This document shows, piece by piece, positions 16,914 to 26,329 of a stretch of 38,653 nucleotides of DNA. A model generated the notes under the pieces. The model worked only from the letters and a program-made list of their open reading frames with translations. It searched no databases and had not been told where the DNA came from. This DNA comes from Flavobacterium psychrophilum (GTDB lineage: Bacteria; Bacteroidota; Bacteroidia; Flavobacteriales; Flavobacteriaceae), in assembly GCA_003243255.1 (NCBI GenBank), contig QFQM01000019.1, positions 1-38,653 of the forward strand, in the 5' to 3' direction. A program made the position numbers and the translations under genes. Positions within the stretch are counted from its first letter, which is position 1, and every line of letters begins with the position of its first letter.

Positions 16914-17060
16914 TCATAGTAGTATATAAAGAAAGAATAGTGATACCAGTATGAGAATAACTATCACAATCCTATCACGAGCATCTTTATATTCACGTAC
17001 TTTAGCAGCATATCGCGACTTTTTATGATGAGAAGATTTCCTTTTTCGTTTCGGCTTCAT
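16914..17060 (-). CDS. very small basic single-pass membrane protein
   Basis: From the ATG at 17060 it encodes 48 residues: a strongly basic segment (MKPKRKRKSSHHKKSRYAAK), a short charged linker and a C-terminal helix (IVIVILILVSLFFLYILL). The frame extends upstream to 17126, but the internal ATG better fits the composition. It has the same design as its neighbour at 16687-16863 and lies downstream of the P-type ATPase on the same strand, with 277 bases between. Function unknown. Confidence 0.4.
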   Translation of the reverse strand: MKPKRKRKSSHHKKSRYAAKVREYKDARDRIVIVILILVSLFFLYILL

Positions 17061-17337
17061 ATTCCGACTTATCAGTATAATGATGTAAGATCGATAGGAA
17101 GCTCCCCGCCTCATGACCCCAGACAACTATACTTACTTAAAAGCCAGGATACAAATATTGGCAAGGGAGCAAACACTATCAACATGGTTAATTAATTAAA
17201 TTACAAACCATCCTTTCTATCTTAATTGGCGTATTACAATACCCAGTGAAGCTCTGCCTTGAGGCCGTAAAACTTTACCTAAACTCATCCTCTCAAAACG
17301 GCAAGAGCTCACTATGGTATTTCAAGAACCAACCAAT

Positions 17338-19323
17338 CTATTTATTTTTATACACGAGCAATCGCAGGGCATTGAACACAACAATTAGTGTAGAACCTTC
17401 GTGTGCTATTACAGCGGGGCCAATAGATGCCACTCCTGCAATGGTAAGTGGTATGAGCACGGCTACGACACCAAGGCTTATCCATAGGTTTTGCTTTATG
17501 ATGGCACGTGATTTTCTGCTCAGGCCGATAGCGAAAGGCAGTCCTTCCAGCTTATCACCCATAAGGGCAATGTCAGCAGTTTCCAAGGCAACATCGCTAC
17601 CAGCGGCACCCATTGCAATACCAACAGTACTTTTAGCCATAGCCGGGGCATCGTTAACCCCATCGCCAACCATCGCTACCTTGCCATACTGATTGTCCAG
17701 CTTTTCTACGGCAGCGACCTTGTCCTCCGGCATGAGGTTGCCCATGACCTCGGTCACCCCTATCTCTTTGGCTACGGCTTCCCCAACCTGCTGGTTGTCG
17801 CCCGTAAGCATGATCATCTGCTTTATGCCTATGGATTTTAGTTGTTCCAGTACGCCTTTGGCTTCCGGCCTGGCCACATCCATCAACGACAATATGCCAA
17901 TGAATTTACCGTCATACTGTACAATCATTGTGGTATTCCCTTCCTTTTCCAGTGCGATTACCTTATCTTCAAGGTCTTTGCCAAGGCCTTTGTCCTTGAA
18001 GAGTGCCTTGTTGCCGATGAAGACTTCCTTGCCGTCAAACTCGGCGCTAACCCCTTTGCCCACGATTCCTTTCACTTTGGACGCATCGCCCGCTGAGAGG
18101 CTTGGGTATTTTTCCTGCACCCCTTTTACGATAGCGGCTGCAAGGGGGTGGTCACTTTGCTTTTCCACCGCCACGGCAATCTGCAGGAAGTGCTGCTCAT
18201 CGGCATCTTCCCAGGGGATAATATTGGTTAGCTTGGGCTTGCCTTCGGTAAGCGTGCCGGTCTTATCGAACGCCACGGCTTCAAGGTTACCCAGGTCTTC
18301 GAGGGGCTTGCCCCCCTTTATCAGTACGCCGCCCCTTGCTGCGCGGGCTACCCCGCTAAGTACAGCGCTGGGTGTGGATATGGCAAGGGCACACGGGCTT
18401 GCAGCCACCAGTACCGACATCGCCCTGTAAAAGCTTTTGCTGAAAGGCTCATCGATTACCAAAAAAGCAAAGCACAGCACCACTACCAGCACGAGCACTG
18501 AGGGTACGAATATCTTTTCGAAACGGTCCGTGAAGAGCTGCGTCGGGGACTTCTGCTGCTCCACCTCATTGACCATTTTTATCAGCCTGGATATGGTAGA
18601 GTCCTGCGCTTTACGGATGACCTTTACCTCAAGGGCGGAAGAGCCATTGATCGTACCGGCAAAGACGCGGTTCTCCGGCTTGATGCTCTTCTCTTTGCTA
18701 TAATCTTTCTGCAGGTCGTCGACCGGCTTTTTATCAACCGGAACGCTTTCTCCTGTGATAGGAGCCTGGTTCACGCTTCCCTCGCCTTTTACCACGACGC
18801 CGTCGGCAGGCACCTTGCTATTGGGCTTTATGACGATGGTATCGTCAAGTTCCAGCTTTTCGATAGGCAGCTCCTCTTCCCTGCCGTCCCTTTTTACAAG
18901 GGCTACCGGCGGTGCAAGGCTCGCAAGGGCCTCAATTGACTTGCGGGCTTTTGCCATGGCATAATGCTCCAGGGCATGCCCGAGGCTGAATAGGAAGAGC
19001 AGCAGCGCGCCTTCGGCCCACTCGCCCAGTATTCCTGCACCCGCAGCTGCTACAAGCATAAGGGAATCGATCTCAAAAACGCCCTTCCTGATATTTTCAA
19101 TCGCTTCTTTAAGGGTAAAGAAGCCCCCGAAGAAATAGGCGCCCCAGTACAGGGAATTGCTTACCCAGGAAGGGAACCCTTCTGCGAACGACAGGCCATA
19201 GCCTGTACCCAACAATAATCCGGAAATAATGGCAAAGTGTAACTCTGTATTCGCCCCGAAAATACCTCCGTGCTCATCTTTGTGGCTTTTATCAGCCTCC
19301 AGTTTTTCTTTGTTGCTTTCCAT
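17338..19323 (-). CDS. P1B-4-type heavy-metal translocating ATPase
   Basis: From the ATG at 19323, which lies 16 bases after the adaptor-gene stop, the protein has 661 residues; an upstream ATG at 19359 would overlap the adaptor gene. Motifs include TGES in the actuator domain, SPC (309-311) in the metal-binding membrane helix, the phosphorylated Asp353 in DKTGT, GDGVNDAP, and HEGST near the C-terminus. SPC together with HEGS(T) defines the P1B-4 group (Co, Zn, Cd or Fe export), unlike the CPC of copper ATPases. There is no N-terminal HMA domain, only a short Lys/His/Glu-rich stretch. It is the last gene of the efflux operon. Confidence 0.92.
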   Translation of the reverse strand: MESNKEKLEADKSHKDEHGGIFGANTELHFAIISGLLLGTGYGLSFAEGFPSWVSNSLYWGAYFFGGFFTLKEAIENIRKGVFEIDSLMLVAAAGAGILGEWAEGALLLFLFSLGHALEHYAMAKARKSIEALASLAPPVALVKRDGREEELPIEKLELDDTIVIKPNSKVPADGVVVKGEGSVNQAPITGESVPVDKKPVDDLQKDYSKEKSIKPENRVFAGTINGSSALEVKVIRKAQDSTISRLIKMVNEVEQQKSPTQLFTDRFEKIFVPSVLVLVVVLCFAFLVIDEPFSKSFYRAMSVLVAASPCALAISTPSAVLSGVARAARGGVLIKGGKPLEDLGNLEAVAFDKTGTLTEGKPKLTNIIPWEDADEQHFLQIAVAVEKQSDHPLAAAIVKGVQEKYPSLSAGDASKVKGIVGKGVSAEFDGKEVFIGNKALFKDKGLGKDLEDKVIALEKEGNTTMIVQYDGKFIGILSLMDVARPEAKGVLEQLKSIGIKQMIMLTGDNQQVGEAVAKEIGVTEVMGNLMPEDKVAAVEKLDNQYGKVAMVGDGVNDAPAMAKSTVGIAMGAAGSDVALETADIALMGDKLEGLPFAIGLSRKSRAIIKQNLWISLGVVAVLIPLTIAGVASIGPAVIAHEGSTLIVVFNALRLLVYKNK

Positions 19324-19339
19324 ATCTTTATTTTTAGTT

Positions 19340-20674
19340 TTAATGCTGGTGGCCTCCACCGCCTGCGCTCTTGATCAGGTGGCTCTGGATGTAATAGGCT
19401 CCTTTAAGCACGATCTTGGCATCTTTCGGGATTTCCTGCAACGGTGTGACCTGTACAAATCCAAGTTGTGAAGTGCCTGTCTTCACTTCGATACGCTGGA
19501 AATGGAACATTTTCCCTTCATCTTCATGGCCATGACCATCATCGTGTGAGTGCCCTTCTTTTTCATCGTGCGCATCTGCATGGTCATGCCCGTCGCCATG
19601 TTCATGGCCCTCTTTCTCGTCATGGGCTTCTTCTTTATGCCCTTCTTCAAGAATAAAAATGTATTCTCTTCCTTCTGCTCTCACTATTGCGTCTACGGGT
19701 AGTGCATTAACTGGCTTTGCACCGACGTCAATAAGTGCATTTACATACATTCCAGGTATCAATGATGTACCCGGGTTGAGTATCTCAGCATGTACGGCTA
19801 CCGATTTGGTATCGTTCTCGAAAGACTGGCTGATGTTAAATACTTTGCCTTTGATCTCAGTGTTATTTTGGTTAGTCAATACGAAACGTACTGTTTGGCC
19901 CGCTTTCACCTTACCAAGATCTTTCTCATAGACCAAGAGGTCTACATGCAGCTTGGAATTATCGACAATGCTCAATAGTGGTTTGCCCACCTCGGCATTA
20001 CTGCCGATCTTTATGTTGATGTTCGTAACACTTCCTGATATTGGGGCTACAAGCGGCATAGAGCCTGTTGCGGAAGAGCTGCTCAGGTTCATCAGTGAAA
20101 GCTGTTTGCCGAGGGAAGCAAAACGCGCTTTTTCTGTCTCGTAGTCCGCCTTGGTACGCTGGAAAACCTTTTTGGAGTTTACGTTCTCTTCGCTTAATGT
20201 CTTCTGCCTATCAAATTCGAGCTTAAGGAACTCAAGATTACTTTTAGAAGTAATATAAGCCTCTTGAAGCCTTGCAAATTCAGGACTTTCTACTATTGCG
20301 AGTACTTGTCCCTTACGTACCTGTTGGCCCTCGATTATGTTAATTTTACTGACCACACCAGTAACATGCACCGACACATCAGCCTGGTTTTGCGGAGGTA
20401 ATTCGGTATAACCGTTAGCATTTACCACTTCGCTGAGGTTCTTTTGCGCAAATGTTCCCAGTTCAATATTGGATGCTTTGAATTGTGCTTCATTGAGCTC
20501 CACTTCTTTTGCAGCAGAGCTGCTTTCTTCTTTTTCCTTTTCTCCACCAGCATGCTCTTCATGGTTGTGTTCATCCTCAGCTACTGTGTTGCGAAGAAGG
20601 AAATAATCAAGGGCAAAAACCGCTGCAAGGCCCAGGATAATATAGATTACGACTTTAAAATTTATTTTTTTCAT
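19340..20674 (-). CDS. cusB: RND efflux periplasmic adaptor, CusB/CzcB family
   Basis: The 444-residue protein has an N-terminal membrane anchor (VVIYIILGLAAVFALDYFLL), a His/Glu-rich stretch just after it, a split lipoyl domain (VTGVVSKINIIEGQQVRKG and VAPISGSVTNINIKIGSNAEVG), a coiled-coil hairpin between the lipoyl halves, and beta-barrel and membrane-proximal domains. A long His/Asp/Glu repeat with many GH and DH pairs lies at about residues 350-390, near the C-terminus, and should bind metal. It starts 9 bases after the CusA-TolC stop. It links the inner-membrane pump to the outer-membrane channel. Confidence 0.93.
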   Translation of the reverse strand: MKKINFKVVIYIILGLAAVFALDYFLLRNTVAEDEHNHEEHAGGEKEKEESSSAAKEVELNEAQFKASNIELGTFAQKNLSEVVNANGYTELPPQNQADVSVHVTGVVSKINIIEGQQVRKGQVLAIVESPEFARLQEAYITSKSNLEFLKLEFDRQKTLSEENVNSKKVFQRTKADYETEKARFASLGKQLSLMNLSSSSATGSMPLVAPISGSVTNINIKIGSNAEVGKPLLSIVDNSKLHVDLLVYEKDLGKVKAGQTVRFVLTNQNNTEIKGKVFNISQSFENDTKSVAVHAEILNPGTSLIPGMYVNALIDVGAKPVNALPVDAIVRAEGREYIFILEEGHKEEAHDEKEGHEHGDGHDHADAHDEKEGHSHDDGHGHEDEGKMFHFQRIEVKTGTSQLGFVQVTPLQEIPKDAKIVLKGAYYIQSHLIKSAGGGGHQH

Positions 20675-20683
20675 GGGATGATA

Positions 20684-23600
20684 TTATAGGTTAAGCAGGT
20701 ACTGAAGGTTGATAACAGCTTGGTTGTAATTATTGATAGCGTCAATGTAATTGATCCTGATGGCAAGGGCCGTCTCCAGCCCCTGCACGTGCTCCACATA
20801 GCTGATATCGCCATTCTGGTACGCTTTGGTGGCATTGCCGGATATGGTATTGGCATTAGGGAGCGCGGTAACTGTGTAATACTCCAGCATCGAGCGGAAC
20901 GTTTCCAGCTGCTTTTTCTCCTGTTCAAAACTGCTGACAAGCTGTGTCCTTGTGTAGGCTGCATTAGCCTGCTGCACTTCGATATTGGTTTTGGCTGCCT
21001 TGACGCGGGCCGATGAAGCGCCCCAGAAAAGCGGTACAGTGATACCTACCGAGAATCCCTGGAAACGCAGTGTGTTATCATAATAGGTACTTACGCCATT
21101 AAAATCCTGGTTTCCCGTGAGCGACTGTATGAAGTAACCCGCAGTAAGGTCGGGCATCAGGAGGGAGCCTTCTGCCCTTTTTTCGGCTTTGGCCACATTA
21201 ACCTGCTGCTCGGCAAGCAACAGGGTGCTGTTCTGCTTCAATGCCGTAGAGTCTTGCAGTGAAGCGAATACAGTCGCAGTATATTGCTCGGTGCTTGAAA
21301 CTACCACATCACCCTCAAATCGCAATAGTGCTTTTAACTGCAGTTTCTCCGCTTCGATAAGGGCATTGTTGCGCTTGATTTGCTGCTGGAGTTCCTGCTG
21401 CTTAGCCTTAGCTGTAGTATTCTCGAGTGACCCGGTCTCTCCGGTCTGGAACTTCAGCTCGGCGGAACGGACGAATTGCTGCATGAGCTTGTTCTGCTCC
21501 TCCAGTACTTTGTTGAGTTCCATATAGTAGAGCATGGTATTCCAGCTTTGCCTTATGGAATAGGTTACTTCCTGGCGGGTCTGACCGAGGCGAAGCTCTC
21601 CGGCTTTTACGTTTTCCATCAGGACCTTACGGCGTGCGCCTATCTGGAACGGGCTGATGGTCTGGGAAATGCTCAGGTTCTTATCTTGCGCCCGGGTATT
21701 GATCTGCCCGAAGGTACCGTTGAGTTCGGTTTTTGGAAGGTCGAACGCCGTGCCGCGCAACTGTTGCTGGCGGGTTAGATCGAGTGCTGATGCCTGTATC
21801 GCCCCGTTATTTTTAATTCCGGTACTAATGGCCTGGTCGAGTGTCATCGGCTCTTGCGCCTGCGAAAGAAATGGCAGCAGCAGCAGCGCTATTGCGGCTA
21901 ACTTGCCTGCACCTTTTACTTTCCTGGTAACACCTTTACTGCCTCCTTCAAAATAATAATACAGTATCGGAAGCACGACCAGGGTAAGCAGTGTAGCTGT
22001 TATAAGCCCCCCGATAACGACGGTTGCCAAAGGCTTTTGCACCTCCGCACCCGCACCCGTGCTCAACGCCATCGGCAGGAAGCCCAAAGATGCCACCGCT
22101 GCTGTAAGGAGTACCGGCCTCAGCCTTATTTTGGTACCCTCTTTTATCCTTTCATAAATATCTGTCATTCCCTCAAATTTTAATTGATTGAAATAGCCGA
22201 TAAGCACAATGCCATTGAGCACGGCTACACCGAACAGGGCAATAAAGCCTACGCCCGCCGATATGCTGAATGGCATACCACGCAGCCAAAGTGCAAATAC
22301 GCCACCTATGGCCGATAAAGGTATCGCGGTGAATATCAGTATGGATTGCTTAACCGACTTGAATGTGAAGTAAAGCAGTACGAAAATCAGGCCCAGTGCC
22401 ACAGGAACAGCCACCATCAGGCGCTTGTTGGCCTGCTGCAGGTTCTCAAACTGGCCGCCATAAGTCGTGTAATAACCTGCCGGCAGTTTCAGGCTCTTAT
22501 CCAGCTTGGCCTGTATATCCTTAACAACACTCTGCACGTCACGCCCGCGGACGTTAAAGCCTACCACGATGCGGCGGCGGCCTTCCTCACGGCTGATCTG
22601 CATCGGCCCGTCCTCAAACTGGATGTCCGCTACCTGTTCCAGCGGTATCTGGCTGCCTGACGGCAGGGTTACATATATCGATTTAAGGTTGTTTATATCC
22701 TGTCTTTTGTCTTCTGCAAGCCTTACCACGAGGTCGAAGCGCTTCTCGCCTTCATAAACGGTACCGGCAGCCTCGCCTGCGAAGCCCATCCTGACCACCC
22801 TGTTCATGTCGCCTACATTCAGGCCGTATAATGCGAGCTTGTCTTTATTATATTTAACGGTGATCTGCGGAAGACCGGCTACCCTTTCTGCCCTGGCATC
22901 GGTAACGCCCGGCACGCCTTGTATAAGGCCCATTACTTCGTCACCTGCGCTAACGAGGCGGTCGACGTCCTCTCCGAAAATCTTGATGGCAACATCACTG
23001 CGCACGCCCGTCATAAGCTCGTTCATACGCATCTGTACCGGCTGTGAGAATTCAGTGGTTGCACCCGGGATTTCTTCAAGGGCCTCCTCCATTTTAGCCA
23101 TGAGTTCTTCCTTGGTTTCAGCCGACGTCCATTCATCTTTGTCCTTCATGATGATGATCATATCACCTGCTTCCATTGGCATCGGATCCGTCGGTATCTC
23201 GGCGCTGCCTATCTTGGTAACGATCATTTTTATCTCGGGGAATTTCGCGCGCAATATCTGCTCGGCTTTTGTTGTAGCCTCAATTTCCTGCGATAACGAG
23301 CTACCCGAAGAAATGATAAGGTGCGTAGCGATATCACCCTCATCCAGTGTCGGGATGAATTCACCACCCATGTTGCTGAATATATAGAGTGCGATGGCAA
23401 ATAGTCCTATTGAGGCCGCGATTACCACCTTTTTAGCATTAAGCGCTGCGTTCAATAGCGGCTTGTACACCCTGTATGCCGCAGCTATGATCTTATCGCT
23501 GATATTTGGTGTATGCCCTGTCGATTTTTTAAGCACCAGAGAGCTCATCATCGGCACATAGGTCAGCGACAGGATGAAGGCACCCAGGATGGCAAAGGAT

Positions 23601-25036
23601 ACAGTCATGGCCATAGGGCCGAACATCTTGCCTTCTGTCCCGGTAAGGGCAAGGATCGGTAAGTAAACAATCAGAATGATGATCTCGCCAAAGGCAGCGC
23701 TGCTTCGTATTTTAGACGCCGCGCCATACACCTCCTCGTTCATCTGGTCCTGGGAGAGTTTTCCTTTTTTCATGACCTCCAGCCTGTGGATGATGGCCTC
23801 GACGATTATAACAGCACCGTCGACAATGATACCGAAGTCAATTGCGCCAAGGCTCATAAGGTTACCGCTTACACCGAAGAATTTCATCATGCTGATGGCG
23901 AAAAGAAGCGCCAGTGGGATCACTGAAGCCACTACAAGTCCGGCTCTCCAGTTTCCAAGGAGCAATACCAGGATGAAAACAACGATTAGGGCGCCCTCTA
24001 TTAGGTTAGTCTGCACTGTACCGATAGCGTTGTCAACGAGCTTGGTCCGGTCAAGGAAAGGCTCTATGGAAACGCCTTCCGGCAATGATTTCTTGATCTG
24101 TTCTATTTTTTCCTTTACGCGGTCTACCACCTGCCCGCTGTTCTCTCCTTTGAGCATCATTACCATGCCGCTCACTTCTTCCCCTTTTCCATCCTTGGTG
24201 GTAGCGCCGTAGCGTATGCCGCCGCCAATCTGTACCTTGGCGACATCGCGTACCAATACCGGTATATTGCCCTTGTTCTTGATGACGATCTTATTGATGT
24301 CATCCATACCACTTACCATACCGATGCCCCTGATGAAGTAGGCATACGGCTTCTTATCTATATAGGCACCACCAGTGTTCTCGTTGTTGGACTCCAGGGC
24401 AGCAAATATCTCCGAGATGGTAACATCCATCGCTTTAAGCCTGTCTGGGTCCACCGCAATCTCATATTGTTTCAGTGAGCCTCCCAGGGTATTAACCTCA
24501 GCTACACCCGGCGTACCGATGAGCTGGGGCTTGATGATCCAGTCCTGTATGGTACGAAGCTGGGTGGCATCGTATTTTTTTTCGTAACCTTTTTCAGGAA
24601 ATACCACATATTGGTATATTTCCCCAAGGCCTGTACTAATAGGAGCCATTTCTGGTGTTCCCAGATTCTTAGGGATAACGTTCTCCGCTTCTTTGAGGCG
24701 TTCCGATATCTGCGCCCTGGCCCAGTACAGGTCGGTATCTTCTTCAAATACGACAGTTACCACGCTTAGGCCGAAACGGCTCACCGAACGCAGCTCCACG
24801 ATTTCAGGAATCGGCTTAACGGATTGCTCAATAGGGTATGTTATGAATTGTTCAACATCCTGTGTGGCCAGTGATGGCGATGTTGTAATGATTTGCACCT
24901 GATTGTTCGTAATATCAGGCAGGGCATCAATAGGCAGGTTCGAAAGCGAATATGTGCCGGTAATTATTAATGCTATGGTGAAAAGACCAATAATGAATTT
25001 ATTATTGATACTAAAATGAATGACTTTATCTAACAT
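20684..25036 (-). CDS. cusA: CusA/CzcA-family RND metal efflux pump fused to a TolC-like channel
   Basis: The 1450-residue protein is a fusion. Residues 1-1035 are a heavy-metal RND pump: the first transmembrane helix lies at about 13-33, and the proton-relay motif DFGIIVDGAVIIVE has D400, D406 and E413. Residues about 1062-1450 are a TolC/OprM-type outer-membrane factor (MTLDQAISTGIKNNG, then long coiled coils). Between them lies a basic then hydrophobic segment (KGAGKLAAIALLLLPFLSQA, about 1041-1059) that looks exactly like a Sec signal peptide with a cleavage site. Such fusions are known in Bacteroidota. The metal is probably Cu(I)/Ag(I), or Co/Zn/Cd; the motif set does not decide. It is the second gene of the operon led by the DUF6660-like gene. 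Confidence 0.93.
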   Translation of the reverse strand: MLDKVIHFSINNKFIIGLFTIALIITGTYSLSNLPIDALPDITNNQVQIITTSPSLATQDVEQFITYPIEQSVKPIPEIVELRSVSRFGLSVVTVVFEEDTDLYWARAQISERLKEAENVIPKNLGTPEMAPISTGLGEIYQYVVFPEKGYEKKYDATQLRTIQDWIIKPQLIGTPGVAEVNTLGGSLKQYEIAVDPDRLKAMDVTISEIFAALESNNENTGGAYIDKKPYAYFIRGIGMVSGMDDINKIVIKNKGNIPVLVRDVAKVQIGGGIRYGATTKDGKGEEVSGMVMMLKGENSGQVVDRVKEKIEQIKKSLPEGVSIEPFLDRTKLVDNAIGTVQTNLIEGALIVVFILVLLLGNWRAGLVVASVIPLALLFAISMMKFFGVSGNLMSLGAIDFGIIVDGAVIIVEAIIHRLEVMKKGKLSQDQMNEEVYGAASKIRSSAAFGEIIILIVYLPILALTGTEGKMFGPMAMTVSFAILGAFILSLTYVPMMSSLVLKKSTGHTPNISDKIIAAAYRVYKPLLNAALNAKKVVIAASIGLFAIALYIFSNMGGEFIPTLDEGDIATHLIISSGSSLSQEIEATTKAEQILRAKFPEIKMIVTKIGSAEIPTDPMPMEAGDMIIIMKDKDEWTSAETKEELMAKMEEALEEIPGATTEFSQPVQMRMNELMTGVRSDVAIKIFGEDVDRLVSAGDEVMGLIQGVPGVTDARAERVAGLPQITVKYNKDKLALYGLNVGDMNRVVRMGFAGEAAGTVYEGEKRFDLVVRLAEDKRQDINNLKSIYVTLPSGSQIPLEQVADIQFEDGPMQISREEGRRRIVVGFNVRGRDVQSVVKDIQAKLDKSLKLPAGYYTTYGGQFENLQQANKRLMVAVPVALGLIFVLLYFTFKSVKQSILIFTAIPLSAIGGVFALWLRGMPFSISAGVGFIALFGVAVLNGIVLIGYFNQLKFEGMTDIYERIKEGTKIRLRPVLLTAAVASLGFLPMALSTGAGAEVQKPLATVVIGGLITATLLTLVVLPILYYYFEGGSKGVTRKVKGAGKLAAIALLLLPFLSQAQEPMTLDQAISTGIKNNGAIQASALDLTRQQQLRGTAFDLPKTELNGTFGQINTRAQDKNLSISQTISPFQIGARRKVLMENVKAGELRLGQTRQEVTYSIRQSWNTMLYYMELNKVLEEQNKLMQQFVRSAELKFQTGETGSLENTTAKAKQQELQQQIKRNNALIEAEKLQLKALLRFEGDVVVSSTEQYTATVFASLQDSTALKQNSTLLLAEQQVNVAKAEKRAEGSLLMPDLTAGYFIQSLTGNQDFNGVSTYYDNTLRFQGFSVGITVPLFWGASSARVKAAKTNIEVQQANAAYTRTQLVSSFEQEKKQLETFRSMLEYYTVTALPNANTISGNATKAYQNGDISYVEHVQGLETALAIRINYIDAINNYNQAVINLQYLLNL

Positions 25037-25116
25037 TTGATGTCAATTAATATAATGTATGAGTGACAGGCATGGCATACAACCATGCAATTCCTACCGG
25101 CTCATCGCCGGCAACA

Positions 25117-25449
25117 TTATACTAACTGGGGCGGTTGCCAGATGGCACCGTAAAAATCGGATTTGAAGGAGGTATAGAAATTTGATATTTCTGTTGTCGT
25201 GTTTTCAGGATCGAAGAACTGGATGTCAAGTGCAGGATGCACCACTATCGCTATTACGCAGCTGCTGCAAATGCAGAACGGCGTACAGATTTCCATCTGG
25301 TGATGGTCGTCGTCCTTTTCTTTACTGTGGCCGGATTGCTCAATAACAATACTACTATTACTTGCATGCGCTTCACTGCAAGGCAACGCCATCAGTACTA
25401 TAAGGTAGACTGAAAAGCTGTATAATAGTATTTGTTTAATCCTTATCAT
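25117..25449 (-). CDS. DUF6660-like small exported protein heading the efflux operon
   Basis: The 110-residue protein has an N-terminal hydrophobic leader (LLYSFSVYLIVLMALPCSEA), a His-rich segment (HSKEKDDDHHQM), a Cys cluster (CTPFCICSSC) and the terminal motif AIWQPPQLV. The layout is typical of the small proteins encoded just upstream of CusA-type pumps in Bacteroidota, and a probable paralogue is encoded at 10172-10528. It may bind or sense periplasmic copper. It starts the minus-strand operon DUF6660-like, CusA-TolC, CusB, P1B-4 ATPase. Confidence 0.8.
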   Translation of the reverse strand: MIRIKQILLYSFSVYLIVLMALPCSEAHASNSSIVIEQSGHSKEKDDDHHQMEICTPFCICSSCVIAIVVHPALDIQFFDPENTTTEISNFYTSFKSDFYGAIWQPPQLV

Positions 25450-25454
25450 TTTAA

Positions 25455-25462
25455 CAAATATA
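25455..25462 (-). promoter_or_regulatory. -7 promoter element of the efflux operon
   Basis: On the minus strand TATATTTG matches TAnnTTTG exactly and ends five bases before the ATG at 25449. Transcription would start at or just after that ATG, so the mRNA may be leaderless or a later start may be used. No good -33 element is seen. Confidence 0.45.
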
Positions 25463-25556
25463 CATTTTTTTTGATTACGGGATAAAATTTAATGCCCTAT
25501 AAGAATAAATCTGCCACGGCAGGTCTATCCTATTTCTACAGACAAAGTAAAGGAGT

Positions 25557-25633
25557 AAATTTGAAGGAATTCTGTAGCAACAGACATAATTAGAAAAAAA
25601 ATGTATTTAAAGTACAGATTTCCTTCAAAATTT
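25557..25633. promoter_or_regulatory. metal-response boxes 2 and 2' (inverted pair)
   Basis: TTTGAAGGAATTCTGTAG begins at 25560, and a near-inverted copy, TACAGATTTCCTTCAAA, lies at 25613-25629. The two arms are separated by about 35 bases, in the divergent region between the efflux operon and the two-component genes. Box 2 matches box 1 (12182) at 21 of 22 positions. An inverted pair suits an autoregulated OmpR-family dimer. Confidence 0.65.
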
Positions 25634-25651
25634 AAGCCTAACTTGGTTGTC

Positions 25652-26329
25652 ATGAAAATACTGATCATCGAAGACGAACCCGAAATTGCGGAAGGTATCA
25701 GGCAATACCTGTTGGCCCATGATGCCCAATGTGAGAATGCGCGGACTTTTGCCGAGGCTACCGAAAAAATTAGCCTCTATAGCTACGACTGCATACTACT
25801 TGACCTGAACCTCCCGGGTGGCAGCGGCTTCGACATTTTGAAAGAAATTAAGGACATGGAGAAGGACGACGGGGTAATCATCGTCTCGGCACAGGAAACG
25901 CTTGACAGCAGGATAACCGGCTTTGACCTTGGTGCGGATGACTACGTGACCAAGCCGTTCCATCTCTCTGAACTCTATGCCCGCATACTGGCGCTCATCC
26001 GTCGAAAGAATTTTGGGGGGAGCAACACGGTTACCTATAACGAGATAACCATCGACTTACGCCAAAAGACGGTTAGGGTAAACCAAACAATGCTGGATAT
26101 GACCAAGAAGGAGATAGATCTCCTGCTTTACCTAATAGGCAATGGGAACCGCATATTGTCAAAAAGTGCCATAGCCGAGCACCTCTCGGGGGATATGGCC
26201 GATATGCTGGAAAGCCATGACTTTGTGTATACGCATATAAAAAACCTGAAAAAGAAGATTTCGCAGGCCGGCGGCGGGGAATATATCAAGACCATATATG
26301 GTATGGGCTATAAATGGGAAAATGAGTAA
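25652..26329 (+). CDS. OmpR/PhoB-family response regulator, CusR-like
   Basis: I use the ATG at 25652, which gives the standard start MKILIIEDEPEIAEG; an upstream ATG at 25601 would overlap regulatory box 2'. The 225-residue protein has a receiver domain with acidic E7/D8, phospho-acceptor D51 in LLDLNLPGG and K in VTKPF, followed by a winged-helix DNA-binding domain (ILSKSAIAEHL, YTHIKNLKKKI, IKTIYGMGYKW). It overlaps the histidine kinase gene by 8 bases. The divergent metal-efflux operon and the paired boxes in its own upstream region point to copper or silver response and autoregulation. Confidence 0.9.
   Translation: MKILIIEDEPEIAEGIRQYLLAHDAQCENARTFAEATEKISLYSYDCILLDLNLPGGSGFDILKEIKDMEKDDGVIIVSAQETLDSRITGFDLGADDYVTKPFHLSELYARILALIRRKNFGGSNTVTYNEITIDLRQKTVRVNQTMLDMTKKEIDLLLYLIGNGNRILSKSAIAEHLSGDMADMLESHDFVYTHIKNLKKKISQAGGGEYIKTIYGMGYKWENE

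Noticed and set aside
17693..18430. A 245-codon plus-strand open frame
   Set aside because: It is antisense to the P-type ATPase and rich in Ser/Pro/Thr, as expected for a shadow of the real coding strand.
22806..23387. A 193-codon plus-strand open frame (and others between 20.7 and 24.9 kb)
   Set aside because: These lie antisense within the CusA-TolC gene and show no domain or independent start signal.
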